DNA from: Anaerolineaceae bacterium
GTDB lineage: Bacteria > Chloroflexota > Anaerolineae > Aggregatilineales > Phototrophicaceae
Length of the DNA stretch: 64,000 bases
NCBI GenBank assembly: GCA_002702065.1
Contig: NZXX01000002.1
Coordinates: 124,001 to 188,000, forward strand
Reading direction: 5' to 3'
Part shown: one piece after another, positions 8,285 through 17,200 of the stretch
How positions within the stretch are numbered: position 1 is the first letter of the stretch
How the letters are laid out: each line of letters opens with the position of its first letter
The notes under the pieces: model-generated
What the model was told of the DNA's origin: nothing
The model's input: the letters and a program-made list of their open reading frames with translations, nothing else
Databases searched by the model: none
Position numbers and translations under genes: made by a program

Positions 8285-9391
8285 ATGGCTGGTCGCATCC
8301 TGACGCTGCGCGAACTCAACCGTGCCACACTGGCCCGGCAGCACCTGCTGGAACGTGCCTCACGGACGGTGCCGGACATGATCGAGCAGTTGGTCGGCTT
8401 GCAGGCTCAGCTCCCGCGTGCGCCATATGTCGGCTTGTGGACGCGGTTACATCGTTTTCAGCGGGATGATCTGGCGAATTTAATCGACAACCGCACCGTG
8501 ATTAAAGCCACGCTGATGCGCAGCACGTTGCATCTGTTCACGGCGGATGATTACCTGCGGCTGCGCGAAACGCTTCAACCTGTAATGACCAGCGCCTTCG
8601 AGAGCATCGCCAAACGGCGCGACAGCCGTCTCGATTATGACAGAATTATCGCCGCTGCGCGCGATTTTCTGGCGGAACAGCCGCGCAGCTTTGCCGAGAT
8701 CACCGACATGCTGACCGCGCTCGTGCCGGATGGCGACCCCGGTGCCATGCGCTATGCGGTGCGCACCCATCTGCCGCTGGTGCAGGTTCCGACCGACACC
8801 GCCTGGAGCTACCCCGGCAATCCACAGTTCGCGCTGGCGGAAGACTGGTTGAAGCAGTCGATTCCGACCGAGGATAACTTGCGCACGCTGGTCTTCCGTT
8901 ATCTGGCGGCGTTCGGCCCGGCCACCGTGACCGACCTGCAAACGTGGTCCGGCCTGAGCAAGTTGAAAGAGGTCGTTGTCAGCCTCAAGCCGGAACTGCG
9001 CACCTACCGGGACGAAAAACGCCGCGAATTATTTGACGTGCCGGACGCCCCGCTGCCGGATGCCGATACGCCTGTCCCGGTGCGCTTTTTGCCGGAGTTC
9101 GATAATCTGCTGCTGGGGCACAAGGACCGGACCCGCGTGGTGGCGGACGAATATCGCTCGAAGGTGTATCTGCCCGGTTTACGCGTCAGCGCGACGATTC
9201 TGGTGGATGGCTTTGTGCAGGGCGTGTGGAAGATCGAGCGCAAGAAAAAAGCGGCAACCCTCCGGATCGAATGTTTTGCGCCGCTGACCAAACCGCAGCA
9301 GCAGGCTTTGATGGACGAAGCCGAAGCGCTGATTCGCTTTGTCGAAAGCGACGCCGAGACGTTCGCAGTCGAGGTCGAACCACCCTTATAA
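8285..9391 (+). CDS. AlkZ/YcaQ-like winged-helix DNA glycosylase family protein
   Basis: This 368-residue protein belongs to the HTH_42 family of tandem winged-helix proteins. Some members (AlkZ of Streptomyces, YcaQ/AlkX of E. coli) remove alkylated bases and unhook DNA interstrand crosslinks. The family's QxQ catalytic motif is visible as Gln40-Ala-Gln42 in VGLQAQLPRAPYVGLW. The conserved LMRSTLHLFTADDYL segment and the C-terminal PEFDNLLLGHKDRTRV and VLVDGFV-like strands also fit. The ATG at 8285 is taken; it follows GGAGACC. It lies 15 bases after priA and is probably co-transcribed, joining two DNA-repair functions. Confidence 0.82.
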   Translation: MAGRILTLRELNRATLARQHLLERASRTVPDMIEQLVGLQAQLPRAPYVGLWTRLHRFQRDDLANLIDNRTVIKATLMRSTLHLFTADDYLRLRETLQPVMTSAFESIAKRRDSRLDYDRIIAAARDFLAEQPRSFAEITDMLTALVPDGDPGAMRYAVRTHLPLVQVPTDTAWSYPGNPQFALAEDWLKQSIPTEDNLRTLVFRYLAAFGPATVTDLQTWSGLSKLKEVVVSLKPELRTYRDEKRRELFDVPDAPLPDADTPVPVRFLPEFDNLLLGHKDRTRVVADEYRSKVYLPGLRVSATILVDGFVQGVWKIERKKKAATLRIECFAPLTKPQQQALMDEAEALIRFVESDAETFAVEVEPPL

Positions 9392-9421
9392 CCAATCAAT
9401 CCGGGCGCGTGGAATTTCGGG

Positions 9422-9427
9422 TACAAT
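9422..9427 (+). promoter_or_regulatory. -10 element of the sugar isomerase-like gene
   Basis: TACAAT lies 31 bases before the ATG at 9459, with a clear ribosome site GGAGG at 9446-9450. No strong -35 is seen. Confidence 0.4.
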
Positions 9428-9458
9428 AATGCATCGTTTGCGATTGGAGGAAACACCT

Positions 9459-10283
9459 ATGTCCAACCGCCCCCGCCTGTCGGTTTCTACCTGGAGCCTG
9501 CATCGAACGTTAGGCCCCGTATACTGGGATTCCCCGGCCAAACCCAGCCGTAACCCCGAAGAACCTTATGGCCCTGGCAGTACAACTTTACTCGAACTCC
9601 CGGCACAAATTGCCAAAATGGGTATTCGCACGCTGGAAATCTGTCATTTTCACTTGCCCAGCCGCGACATCACTTATCTGAAAGACCTGTGCGGTGCGTT
9701 GAATGACGCCGGTGTGGAGCTGTTTTCGCTGCTGATTGATGACGGCGACATCACCCACCCGGAGCATCAGGCGCGTGATATGGAGTGGATCAGCGGCTGG
9801 CTGGAAACTGCCGGTGCGCTGGGCGCAAAGTGTGCGCGTGTCATCGGTGGCAAGACCGCCGACGCCGACTCCCTCAAACGCAGTCAGGCCGCCATGGCCG
9901 AACTGGCGACGGTCGGCGAAGCCAACGGTGTCCGTTTAATGACCGAAAACTGGTTTGGGGTGCTGTCCAAACCGGAGCATGTTCACGCGCTGCTGGATTC
10001 GCTGGATGGGCGGCTCGGCCTGTGTGCTGATTTCGGCAACTGGAAGGGCCTCAACAAATACGACGATCTGGCCCAGATTCTGCCGCTGGCGGAATCCTGC
10101 CATGCCAAATGCAGTTTCGCCGCGCAGATGCAGCCCGATACGGAAGATTATCTGCACTGCCTGGACCTGGCACGCGACGCTGGCTTTGCTGGCCCGTATA
10201 CGCTGATCTACGATGGGCCGGATGATAACGAATGGGCTGGTGTCAAGCTGGAGCGCCAGCTGGTGCTGCCATATATCAACTAA
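9459..10283 (+). CDS. Sugar phosphate isomerase/epimerase-like TIM barrel
   Basis: This 274-residue protein has the xylose isomerase-like AP endonuclease 2 TIM-barrel pattern. Barrel strands appear as LSVSTWSLHR, IRTLEICHFHLP, VELFSLLIDDGD, AKCARVIGGK, VRLMTENWFG, LGLCADFGNWKG, CHAKCSFAAQ and YTLIYDGP. Metal-ligand candidates are the Glu in MTENW, the Asp in CADFGNW and the His in ESCHAKC. Family members isomerise or epimerise sugars, sugar phosphates or inositols; the substrate is unknown. The ATG at 9459 has a strong GGAGG site 8 bases upstream. Doc-like genes follow after 6 bases and may share its transcript. Confidence 0.85.
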   Translation: MSNRPRLSVSTWSLHRTLGPVYWDSPAKPSRNPEEPYGPGSTTLLELPAQIAKMGIRTLEICHFHLPSRDITYLKDLCGALNDAGVELFSLLIDDGDITHPEHQARDMEWISGWLETAGALGAKCARVIGGKTADADSLKRSQAAMAELATVGEANGVRLMTENWFGVLSKPEHVHALLDSLDGRLGLCADFGNWKGLNKYDDLAQILPLAESCHAKCSFAAQMQPDTEDYLHCLDLARDAGFAGPYTLIYDGPDDNEWAGVKLERQLVLPYIN

Positions 10284-10289
10284 GGGCCT

Positions 10290-10691
10290 ATGGATTACCA
10301 GAGTCACCATGTGAATTATCTCAGCCCGGCGGAAATTTACGAAATCGCCGAACAGGTGCTGGGCCGCAGGCCGGATGTGCGGGACCGGCATTTGCTGCGC
10401 GCGGCGGCGGCCCGACCCATGCTGTATGCCTTCGGGCAGGAGGCGTACCCCAGCGTGCTGGATAAAGCGGCGGCGCTGCTGCACGCGCTGGCGGCGCATC
10501 ATCTGTTTTTTGATGGCAACAAGCGCACGGCGACCCAGGCAACTATCCGGTTTCTGAACGAAAATGCCTTGCAGCCCGCCTGGGCCGACGATGAGATTTA
10601 CCAGTTTGTGCTGGAAATCGCCCAGAACAAGCACGACGTGGAAGCGGTGTCGGCATGGCTGGCCGATCATACAACCCGGCAGGACTCATGA
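10290..10691 (+). CDS. Doc/Fic-family protein, first of tandem pair
   Basis: This 133-residue protein carries the Fic-family core motif HxFxDGNKR as His71-LFFDGNKRTA, close to the Doc toxin version. Doc of phage P1 phosphorylates elongation factor Tu, and other Fic proteins add AMP to targets. Length and the N-terminal LSPAEIYEIAEQVLG segment also fit Doc. No Phd-type antitoxin gene adjoins it; a sugar isomerase-like gene is directly upstream. The stop overlaps the start of a second Doc-like gene by four bases (ATGA), so the two are translationally coupled. Confidence 0.85.
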   Translation: MDYQSHHVNYLSPAEIYEIAEQVLGRRPDVRDRHLLRAAAARPMLYAFGQEAYPSVLDKAAALLHALAAHHLFFDGNKRTATQATIRFLNENALQPAWADDEIYQFVLEIAQNKHDVEAVSAWLADHTTRQDS

Positions 10692-11182
10692 CCCGATACC
10701 TGACCGCTGATGAACTGATTTACATGAACGAACAACTGCCCGCCAAAGCCCCCATTCACCGCATTTTGCAGGGGAAACAGCGGGTGCGCGATATGGACTT
10801 GCTCGAAGCAGCCGTTGGACGCCCCGCCCAGACCGTGTTTGGCGAGGATGCTTATGCGACTGCGCCAGAAAAAGCGGCGGCCCTGCTGCATTCTATCGCG
10901 CGCAATCATCCATTTGCGGATGGCAACAAACGCACCGCCACCATCGCGGCAATCTTTATGTTGCAGGTCAATGGCTACGACGTTAACTGGCAGCCGGAAG
11001 ACGCCCTCAACCAGATTTTGCGGATCGCCGAAGGCAAGCAGACGGTTGACGATTTTGCGGCATGGCTTCCGGTCCGGACGCGGGCGGCGGCGCTGGAACC
11101 TGACGCCGAGATGGACATGCAGACGATTGCCGAGATTATGGCTGCGCATCGCTGGCTGCTGACCGAGCTGGAACAGCGCTGA
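10688..11182 (+). CDS. Doc/Fic-family protein, second of tandem pair
   Basis: This 164-residue protein has the Fic motif His74-PFADGNKRTATIAA, with the same local layout as the gene before it (LTADELIYMNEQLPAK at the N terminus, PEKAAALLHSIARNHPF before the motif). It extends about 30 residues further at the C terminus, with an acidic then helical tail. The pair probably arose by duplication, but identity outside the motif looks low. The ATG at 10688 overlaps the upstream stop; an in-frame start at 10655 would lie inside the upstream gene and is less likely. Confidence 0.85.
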   Translation: MTRYLTADELIYMNEQLPAKAPIHRILQGKQRVRDMDLLEAAVGRPAQTVFGEDAYATAPEKAAALLHSIARNHPFADGNKRTATIAAIFMLQVNGYDVNWQPEDALNQILRIAEGKQTVDDFAAWLPVRTRAAALEPDAEMDMQTIAEIMAAHRWLLTELEQR

Positions 11183-11206
11183 ACCGGCTGCGTACTCCGG
11201 TCATAT

Positions 11207-11234
11207 TTGCCCGAACATTGAGAACGCCTACAAT
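11207..11234 (+). promoter_or_regulatory. Promoter of secreted propeller gene
   Basis: TTGCCC (11207-11212) and TACAAT (11229-11234) are spaced by 16 bases, a good sigma-70-type arrangement. A GGGAG ribosome site lies 8 bases before the ATG at 11286. Confidence 0.5.
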
Positions 11235-11285
11235 GGAATAGACACATTTATTCTGTGTTATGTTTGTCATATCGGGAGATGATCC

Positions 11286-12806
11286 ATGACTCGAACACGA
11301 CTGGCCGTGTGCGTGTGTTTTGTGCTGCTGTGGGTGGCTGCGCCGGTGCTGCCGCAGGAAACCTCAACCCCTGAAGCGCCGGTAACCAATATCTTCACCT
11401 GGGTAGAAGATGGCCCCAGCCCGCAGCAAAGTTCGCCGTCGGCTGCCGGAGAGATGGGCCTGATGGACAGCAGCGGCAATTTTTCAAAACTGCTGGATGT
11501 CCCGGCGCAGACCAGTCGTGTCCAGTTTTGCGGCAGCGAGGCCGTATCGCCGGATAGTACGCTGATGGCGTTTTATATCGGGCTGGATACAGGCACACTC
11601 TACCTGATGCGGGGCGCGGATGCACCGCAGGTAATCGATGAAGTGCCGGCCCTGACCTGCCTCGGCAGCGGTGGTTTTCAGTACAGCCCGGATAGCAGCC
11701 GGCTTGGCTGGATCGCCTACGAAGCCGATGCGGCATCCAGCGAGTTTGCCGATGGCTTCCTGCATCTGGTGCAGGCCAGCGACCTGACGGAAGCCCTGGT
11801 CTACGAAAACGTCATCGCGTTTGATCTGGCAAATGAAGGGGCGGCTTTTGTCAGCTTCTTTACCAATGATCGCAGCGAGGCGGATGAAGCGGCGGTGTTC
11901 TGGTGGGATGGTAATACCGAACGCGAAGTGGCGACCCTGCGCCCCGATGAAAGCTGCCGCTATACCAGTGCCAGCATTGCTGCCGCGCCCGATGGCAACC
12001 TGCTGCTGCTGATCGGTCATCGCTGCACCAGCGGCGACACCCGCACAAGCTGGCAGTTGTACCGCGTCAACGTGGCTGACCGGAGCGCGACGCTGGCCGC
12101 CAGCGCCTTTGCCGAAGGTGTGTTTGCGTCGTTTGCCAACACCAACCAGATGATGGTTTTGCCCGGCGGGGACGCGGCGCTGTTTATGGTGCCGGATGGC
12201 ATTACCGCGAATACGGTTGGCTTGATGACGGTGAATCTGGAGGACCTGTCGACGAATGAAGTCATTCAGCGGCAGGGCGTCGCCCCGACACTCAGCGGCA
12301 CGCCCAACGCCACCCCGGTGATGTCGCCGGATGGCCGCTGGCTGGCGATGGTGGTCACGTCGATCAACAACGACAATACGCTCAATGTCATTGACCTGAA
12401 CGACCCGACGGTCCCGCCGATTGCCGTCAGCGCCGGCAGCCGCAATGACGTCATCTCGACAATGGCCTTTACACCGGACAGCCATCGCCTCATCTTCATC
12501 GCTGGTTCAGCAGACACGGGCCGTAATGCCAATAATTCACTGGTGGCGCTCGACCTGAACACGGGCAGCGATTTCCGCATCAAGCGGGGCCGGTTCGCGC
12601 CGGGGCTGGCTATCGCGCCGGATAGCAGCGCTGTGGTCGTGATGGATTATCAGGTCCTTGAGGATGAAGGCCAGCCCCCCTATCTCAACCTGGTTGAGGT
12701 CGATGTGGAAACCAGCGAAACGACACTCCTGTTTGAGGGCGCGACGCTGGTGGATGGCGCCGTCACCGAGCAGCGTTTTGCCCTGCCGCTGCGCTGGCTG
12801 CCTTAA
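11286..12806 (+). CDS. Secreted TolB/WD40-like beta-propeller protein
   Basis: This 506-residue protein starts with a Sec signal peptide (RTRLAVCVCFVLLWVAAPVLP, cleavage near residue 22-24). The rest is built of repeated blades with the TolB/PD40 word SPDG or similar: YSPDSSRLGWIAY, AAPDGNLLLLIG, MSPDGRWLAMVV, FTPDSHRLIFIAG and IAPDSSAVVVM. Such propellers are usually extracytoplasmic binding or scaffold proteins; no enzyme motif is seen, so no function is assigned. It is monocistronic, with its own promoter and a hairpin terminator downstream. A second protein of the same style is encoded at 36.7-37.9 kb. Confidence 0.8.
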   Translation: MTRTRLAVCVCFVLLWVAAPVLPQETSTPEAPVTNIFTWVEDGPSPQQSSPSAAGEMGLMDSSGNFSKLLDVPAQTSRVQFCGSEAVSPDSTLMAFYIGLDTGTLYLMRGADAPQVIDEVPALTCLGSGGFQYSPDSSRLGWIAYEADAASSEFADGFLHLVQASDLTEALVYENVIAFDLANEGAAFVSFFTNDRSEADEAAVFWWDGNTEREVATLRPDESCRYTSASIAAAPDGNLLLLIGHRCTSGDTRTSWQLYRVNVADRSATLAASAFAEGVFASFANTNQMMVLPGGDAALFMVPDGITANTVGLMTVNLEDLSTNEVIQRQGVAPTLSGTPNATPVMSPDGRWLAMVVTSINNDNTLNVIDLNDPTVPPIAVSAGSRNDVISTMAFTPDSHRLIFIAGSADTGRNANNSLVALDLNTGSDFRIKRGRFAPGLAIAPDSSAVVVMDYQVLEDEGQPPYLNLVEVDVETSETTLLFEGATLVDGAVTEQRFALPLRWLP

Positions 12807-12834
12807 AATCCTGGCGATACGTTTTCGATGATCG

Positions 12835-12869
12835 AAGGGGCATGGCGATTGCGATGCCCCTTTAATGTT
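12835..12869 (+). terminator. Hairpin terminator after propeller gene
   Basis: AAGGGGCAT (12835-12843) pairs with ATGCCCCTT (12854-12862), followed by TTAATGTTT on the plus strand. The U-tract is imperfect. It overlaps the stop codon of the convergent Lrp-type gene. Confidence 0.5.
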
Positions 12870-13365
12870 TCCCGTTCTGCTCCGACAGGTCGTTCTCCCG
12901 CCGGTCAATAATGCGCTCGGTGACGGGGGATGACAGGATCACCGAGGTCGTCGTCGGGCCGAATGTCCCGAAACGGCCAATCAAACGCTCCAGGTCACGC
13001 ATTGACGCGGCAGCGATCTTCATAATCAGACAGTCGTCGCCGGTTACGTGATGGCATTCCAGCACTTCGGGGCATTCGTTCATGACTTTTTGCATATGTC
13101 CGTAGCGATCCCCCGGAATGCGCACCCGCAGGACGGCCTGAATGGGCAGGCCCAAACGGCTGATATCAACCTTCGCCGTGTACCCCGTAATGATGCCCGC
13201 ATCTTCCAGCCGCCGCACCCGTTCCATCACCGCCGGGGCGGATAATCCCACACGCCGCCCGATCTCGGCATACGACAAACGGGCGTCCTGCTGCAACGCG
13301 AGCAGGATCTCCCAACCGACATGGTCCAGCAGTTTATCCGAACTTTCGATATTGAAGCTGTGCAT
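12862..13365 (-). CDS. Lrp/AsnC family transcriptional regulator
   Basis: This 167-residue regulator has an N-terminal winged helix-turn-helix (residues about 14-75: LDHVGWEILLALQQDARLS, then YAEIGRRVGLSAPAVMERVR RLEDAGIITGY) and a C-terminal RAM/ligand-binding domain (about 80-150, with VLECHHVTGDDCLIMKIAAASMRDLERLI). The family senses amino acids and often controls its own gene. No target can be named, because the divergent neighbour is only a possible small ORF. A TATAAT on the minus strand at 13415-13420 may be its -10. Confidence 0.92.
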   Translation of the reverse strand: MHSFNIESSDKLLDHVGWEILLALQQDARLSYAEIGRRVGLSAPAVMERVRRLEDAGIITGYTAKVDISRLGLPIQAVLRVRIPGDRYGHMQKVMNECPEVLECHHVTGDDCLIMKIAAASMRDLERLIGRFGTFGPTTTSVILSSPVTERIIDRRENDLSEQNGKH

Positions 13366-13539
13366 GCGATTTCCCTTTAATCCTTAAGTTGATACCCTCA
13401 AATACCTTTAGTCGATTATATAAATCCTTGAATTTCCCCCTTATCATAAATGGGAAATGAGGGTGTGGCAAGTTATTCGTGTTTCACAAATTTCATTGCA
13501 CACAGTTATAGCAATAACGCGTAGAAAAAGGGCAATCTC
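13366..13539. other. AT-rich intergenic region
   Basis: The stretch between the Lrp-type gene and the possible small ORF is notably richer in A and T than its surroundings and holds the minus-strand TATAAT. It is the most likely binding region for the Lrp-type protein, but no repeated operator could be defined. Confidence 0.45.
13415..13420 (-). promoter_or_regulatory. -10 element for the Lrp-type gene
   Basis: TATAAT on the minus strand lies 50 bases before the ATG at 13365, in an AT-rich stretch that contrasts with the surrounding DNA. No clear -35 is seen. Autoregulation by the Lrp protein would act here but no site can be defined. Confidence 0.4.
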
Positions 13540-13746
13540 GTGAATCACCAGTGGTTTATCACGCATGCGAATGATCGTACCGAGGCGTTACATCATGAAG
13601 CGGCCAGACGCAACCTGGTTCGGGAAGCGAGGCGCGGACAGGCACCCTATCGAATTCGTCTTTCCCTGCGGCTGCCTGCATTGCACATGCACTATCGGAA
13701 ACGGCTGATTTTTTCATTCATTCCTGTTAACGGGCATGATTCATAA
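13540..13746 (+). CDS. Possible small basic protein
   Basis: This 68-residue frame starts with GTG after an AAAAAGGG word. It has an Arg-rich helix typical of small unnamed bacterial proteins (LHHEAARRNLVREARRG) and a hydrophobic, basic C-terminal part. It ends 7 bases before the DUF2917 gene and in the same direction, so the two could be co-translated. There is no recognised domain. The region lacks any other gene for about 390 bases, which favours it slightly, but it could be a chance frame. Confidence 0.35.
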   Translation: MNHQWFITHANDRTEALHHEAARRNLVREARRGQAPYRIRLSLRLPALHMHYRKRLIFSFIPVNGHDS

Positions 13747-13753
13747 AGGGGAC

Positions 13754-14059
13754 ATGATGACCACACAACCGGTTCAACTCAAATGGTGGCAAGTAATCAA
13801 GCACGTGCTGGATGGACAGTCTGGCGACCCACAGCGCTGGGATTGCGCACGCCGGGTTGTCATCAGCGAAACCGAGGCGTACACCCTGCCACAGGGCACA
13901 CGCCGGGTGCGCGTGGTTACCGGTGGGGCGTGGATTTCGTACCTGCGTGAAGATGTTGTCCTGCGTGCGGGGCAAGTGCTGCAATTGCGTGCAGACCGCC
14001 ATGGCGTGGTCGTCACGGCGCTGGGGCGGCGCCCACTGGAACTCGAAATCTACCTCTAG
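13754..14059 (+). CDS. DUF2917-like small protein
   Basis: This 101-residue protein resembles the DUF2917 family, a small beta-rich domain of unknown function. The conserved core reads GTRRVRVVTGGAWISYLRED followed by VVLRAGQVLQL and a final strand LELEIYL, in which the TGGAW-x-T/S pattern is typical. Two adjacent ATG codons (13754 and 13757) follow AAAGGGGA, and the first is chosen; an ATG at 13736 lies upstream of that ribosome site. A good intrinsic terminator follows 25 bases after the stop. Confidence 0.7.
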   Translation: MMTTQPVQLKWWQVIKHVLDGQSGDPQRWDCARRVVISETEAYTLPQGTRRVRVVTGGAWISYLREDVVLRAGQVLQLRADRHGVVVTALGRRPLELEIYL

Positions 14060-14084
14060 ATACCCGCTAATCGAGTCTATCAAC

Positions 14085-14109
14085 AGGGCAGCGTTGTGCT
14101 GTCCTTTTT
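14085..14109 (+). terminator. Intrinsic terminator after DUF2917 gene
   Basis: GGGCAGC (14086-14092) pairs with GCTGTCC (14098-14104), with one G-U pair, and is followed by TTTTT. It separates the small genes from the large regulator. Confidence 0.65.
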
Positions 14110-14200
14110 AGTTTAAATCTTTGCGACATTGCCGGGCAGCGATTATCATCATAACAAAGTCTTAAACAGGCTGTTTCGATGATCACTGAATGTATTGTAA

Positions 14201-17200
14201 TTGAGTCAGTCAGGTCGTAGTAGTTTGACACGTATTGCCTTTTTGACGAACGAACTTGTGACCAGCAACCCCCAGAAGATGTGGAAGGGGGTCATGGATA
14301 CGGTACGGTCACGAGGCGCAAATCTCTTAACGCTGGTTGGTGGGTACCTGCATCACCCGCCAGACCGTCAGGCCAATATTCTGTATGATCTGGTCCATCG
14401 CAGCGATGTGGATGGGGTGGTGATTCGGGGGCATCTGTGTGTAGAGGCCGATGCGCAGCAGGAAATGGCCTTCTACCAGCACTTTGAACCGCTGCCCTGT
14501 GTCGTCATCGGCAGGCAGGCCGACACCGTCCCCCATTTGCTGATGGATGGGTATACCGGGATGCGGGATGCCATCATCCACCTGATCGAGACGCATGGCT
14601 GCCGGCGGATTGCCTTCTTTCGCGGGCCGGAATTGTTTGACGCGAATGAACGTTATCGTGCCTATGTGGACGTCCTGCGCGAGTATGAGATTCCTTTTGA
14701 CCCGCGGCTGGTGACCCCCCTGCTCAGCGCGTGGGATTCGGATGAAGACGCACTCACCAGTATTCATTACCTGTTCGACCAGCAGGTTCCCTTCGACGCG
14801 ATTGTCACGGCCAGCGATATGCTCGCCCACCAGACCATACCCCATCTGAAGCAGCGAGGGATCCGTATCCCCGAAGATGTGGCGGTGATCGGGTTTAATA
14901 ACATGGGCAACGTGACCACGCCCCGTCTGACATCGGTGGATGGCGGCTTTTATGACCAGGGCAAGCGCGCGACCGAGATGCTGTTTTCGGTACTGGATGG
15001 TCAGCCCGTGCCGGACCGGGTCTTGCTGCCAACGCGGTTGCATGTGCGCCAGTCGTGCGGCTGCCTGGATCTCGAAGTGGTGCGGGCGGCGGCAGGTGCG
15101 CGGGTGCTGGCGGCGTCGGCGGCATCGGCACCGGCAGTGGTCACGTCCTCGTTTCAATCGTTATCGCGTCTCAAGATACTGGCAAAATCGACCCGCGAGT
15201 CGTGGCATGAAACCCTGCTGAATAACTTCATCGACGAGATCGACCATCAGGCTTCGGGCGCATTCCTGCAACAACTGGACAGTATGCTGCGGGCTGCAAC
15301 TGCCAGCGGCGAAGACCTGGATATCTGGCACAATCGCCTTTCGATGCTGCGTGAACAGATCTTGCCGTGCATAGCCGACACATGGGATACAACCTGGGCA
15401 GAAGACTTGTTCCAGCAGGCGCGGGTGCTGGTTAGTCAGGCGATGCTGTGGGAGCAATCCAAAAAGCGCAAGGAAGCGCAGGAACGCACCAATCTGCTGT
15501 ATGAAATCAGCCAGTCGCTGGTGACCACATTCGATACCACCGAGTTGATGAACGTCCTGGCCCGTGAACTGCCCCGGTTGGGTATTCCACGCGCATATAT
15601 CGCCCTGTACGAAAACCCGGAAAAGGCATCGGACAGCCTGCGATTGCGACTGGCTTATGACACAGACGGACGTTACAGCCTGCCCGACGGTGTTGCCCCG
15701 TACCCGACGTCGCAGTTTGTGCCGTGCGACATCCTGTCGGGACAATCTGCTTACAGTCTGGTGGTGGAGCCACTTTACTTTCGCGAGGAGCAGATGGGGC
15801 TGGCGATCTTCGAAACCGGCCCGCGTGAAGGCAGTATTTACGATATGCTGCGCGGTCAGATCAGCAGCGCGCTGAAAGGGTCGCACCTGTTTTCGCAGAA
15901 TATTCAACTGGTGAGCGAGGCCAAAGCCGCCCAGAAAAGCGCCGAAGAAGCCAATCGACTCAAGAGCCGGTTTCTGGCATCGGTCAGCCATGAGCTGCGC
16001 ACCCCCCTGAACATGCTGATCGGCCTGAGTGAAATGCTGCTGGAGGAGCCCTCCAACGACCGCCCACCCCTGCCGACGCTGTACCGTCAGGACCTCGAAC
16101 GGATCAACACCAGCGCCCATCATCTGGATGATTTGCTGCGCGACGTGCTGGATCTGACTCGCAGCCAGGTCGGTCGCCTGAAGCTGGTGCGCAAACCCAT
16201 CGACCTGCGCGATGTGCTGGTGGCGGTCGGCGCGTTGGTCGAGCCGATCATCATCCAGAAGGAGCTGCGCTGGCAGGTCGACATGCCGGATACGATTATC
16301 CCGGTGTGGGGCGATGCGGCCCGGCTCAAGCAGGTCCTGCTCAACCTGATTCATAACGCGGTCAAATTTACGGCCACCGGCCAGATCACTATGCTGGTCG
16401 AGGCGGGCAAGGGCGAAGTCACGATCAGCATCAGCGATACCGGGCTGGGTATCCCGCTGGAAGACCAGGAACTGATCTTCGATGAATTCCACACCACAGA
16501 ACGGTCCGCCGCGCGGGGTTATGGTGGCATCGGTTTAGGGCTGGCGGTGTGTCGCAGGCTGGTCGAAATGCACAGCGGGCGCATTGGGGCGCGTTCGCCC
16601 GGTGGCGAGGGGAGCGGCTCGACGTTTTACTTTACGCTGCCCACCATGAGCCATTACCCCGACAAACTCCCCCCGCAGGAACTGCCGCACAAACAAACGG
16701 TCCTGCTGCTGCGCGAAGCCAACCGGCAGCCGGACCAGCATCTGGAAAATCACCTGCTGCGCGAGGGCTTCGAGATTGACACACTGATACTGAACGATCA
16801 GTTTGAAGCGACAGTGTCGCCGCTGCTGGCCCGCCATCCCGCCCTGATCATTCTGGATGTCGAGGTCGAATCGCAGCGCAGCCAACTGGTGATGCGGCTG
16901 GTCAAGCAGTATCCCGGTATGCAGGACGTGCCGATCCTGTTTTATTCGCTGTTTCAGGAGCAGAATGCCGGTTCCATATTTATGCTGGATTACCTTTCCA
17001 AACCGGTCAATACGGGCAGCCTGGCGCGGGCGCTGGCGCGGTATGGCCTCGAAGACCAGCAGCAGCCGATGACAATTCTGGTTGTGGACGATGATCGCAC
17101 AACACTGGATATGAACATTCATACGGTCCAGGTTCAACTGCCGGGTTGCCGGGTGCTGGAAGCCAGGGAAGGACGCACCGCGCTCCATCTCATGCGCCAG

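Noticed and set aside
13376-13460. A tRNA or small RNA in the AT-rich stretch before the Lrp-type gene
   Set aside because: No cloverleaf or terminator could be drawn; the stretch is better explained as a promoter region.
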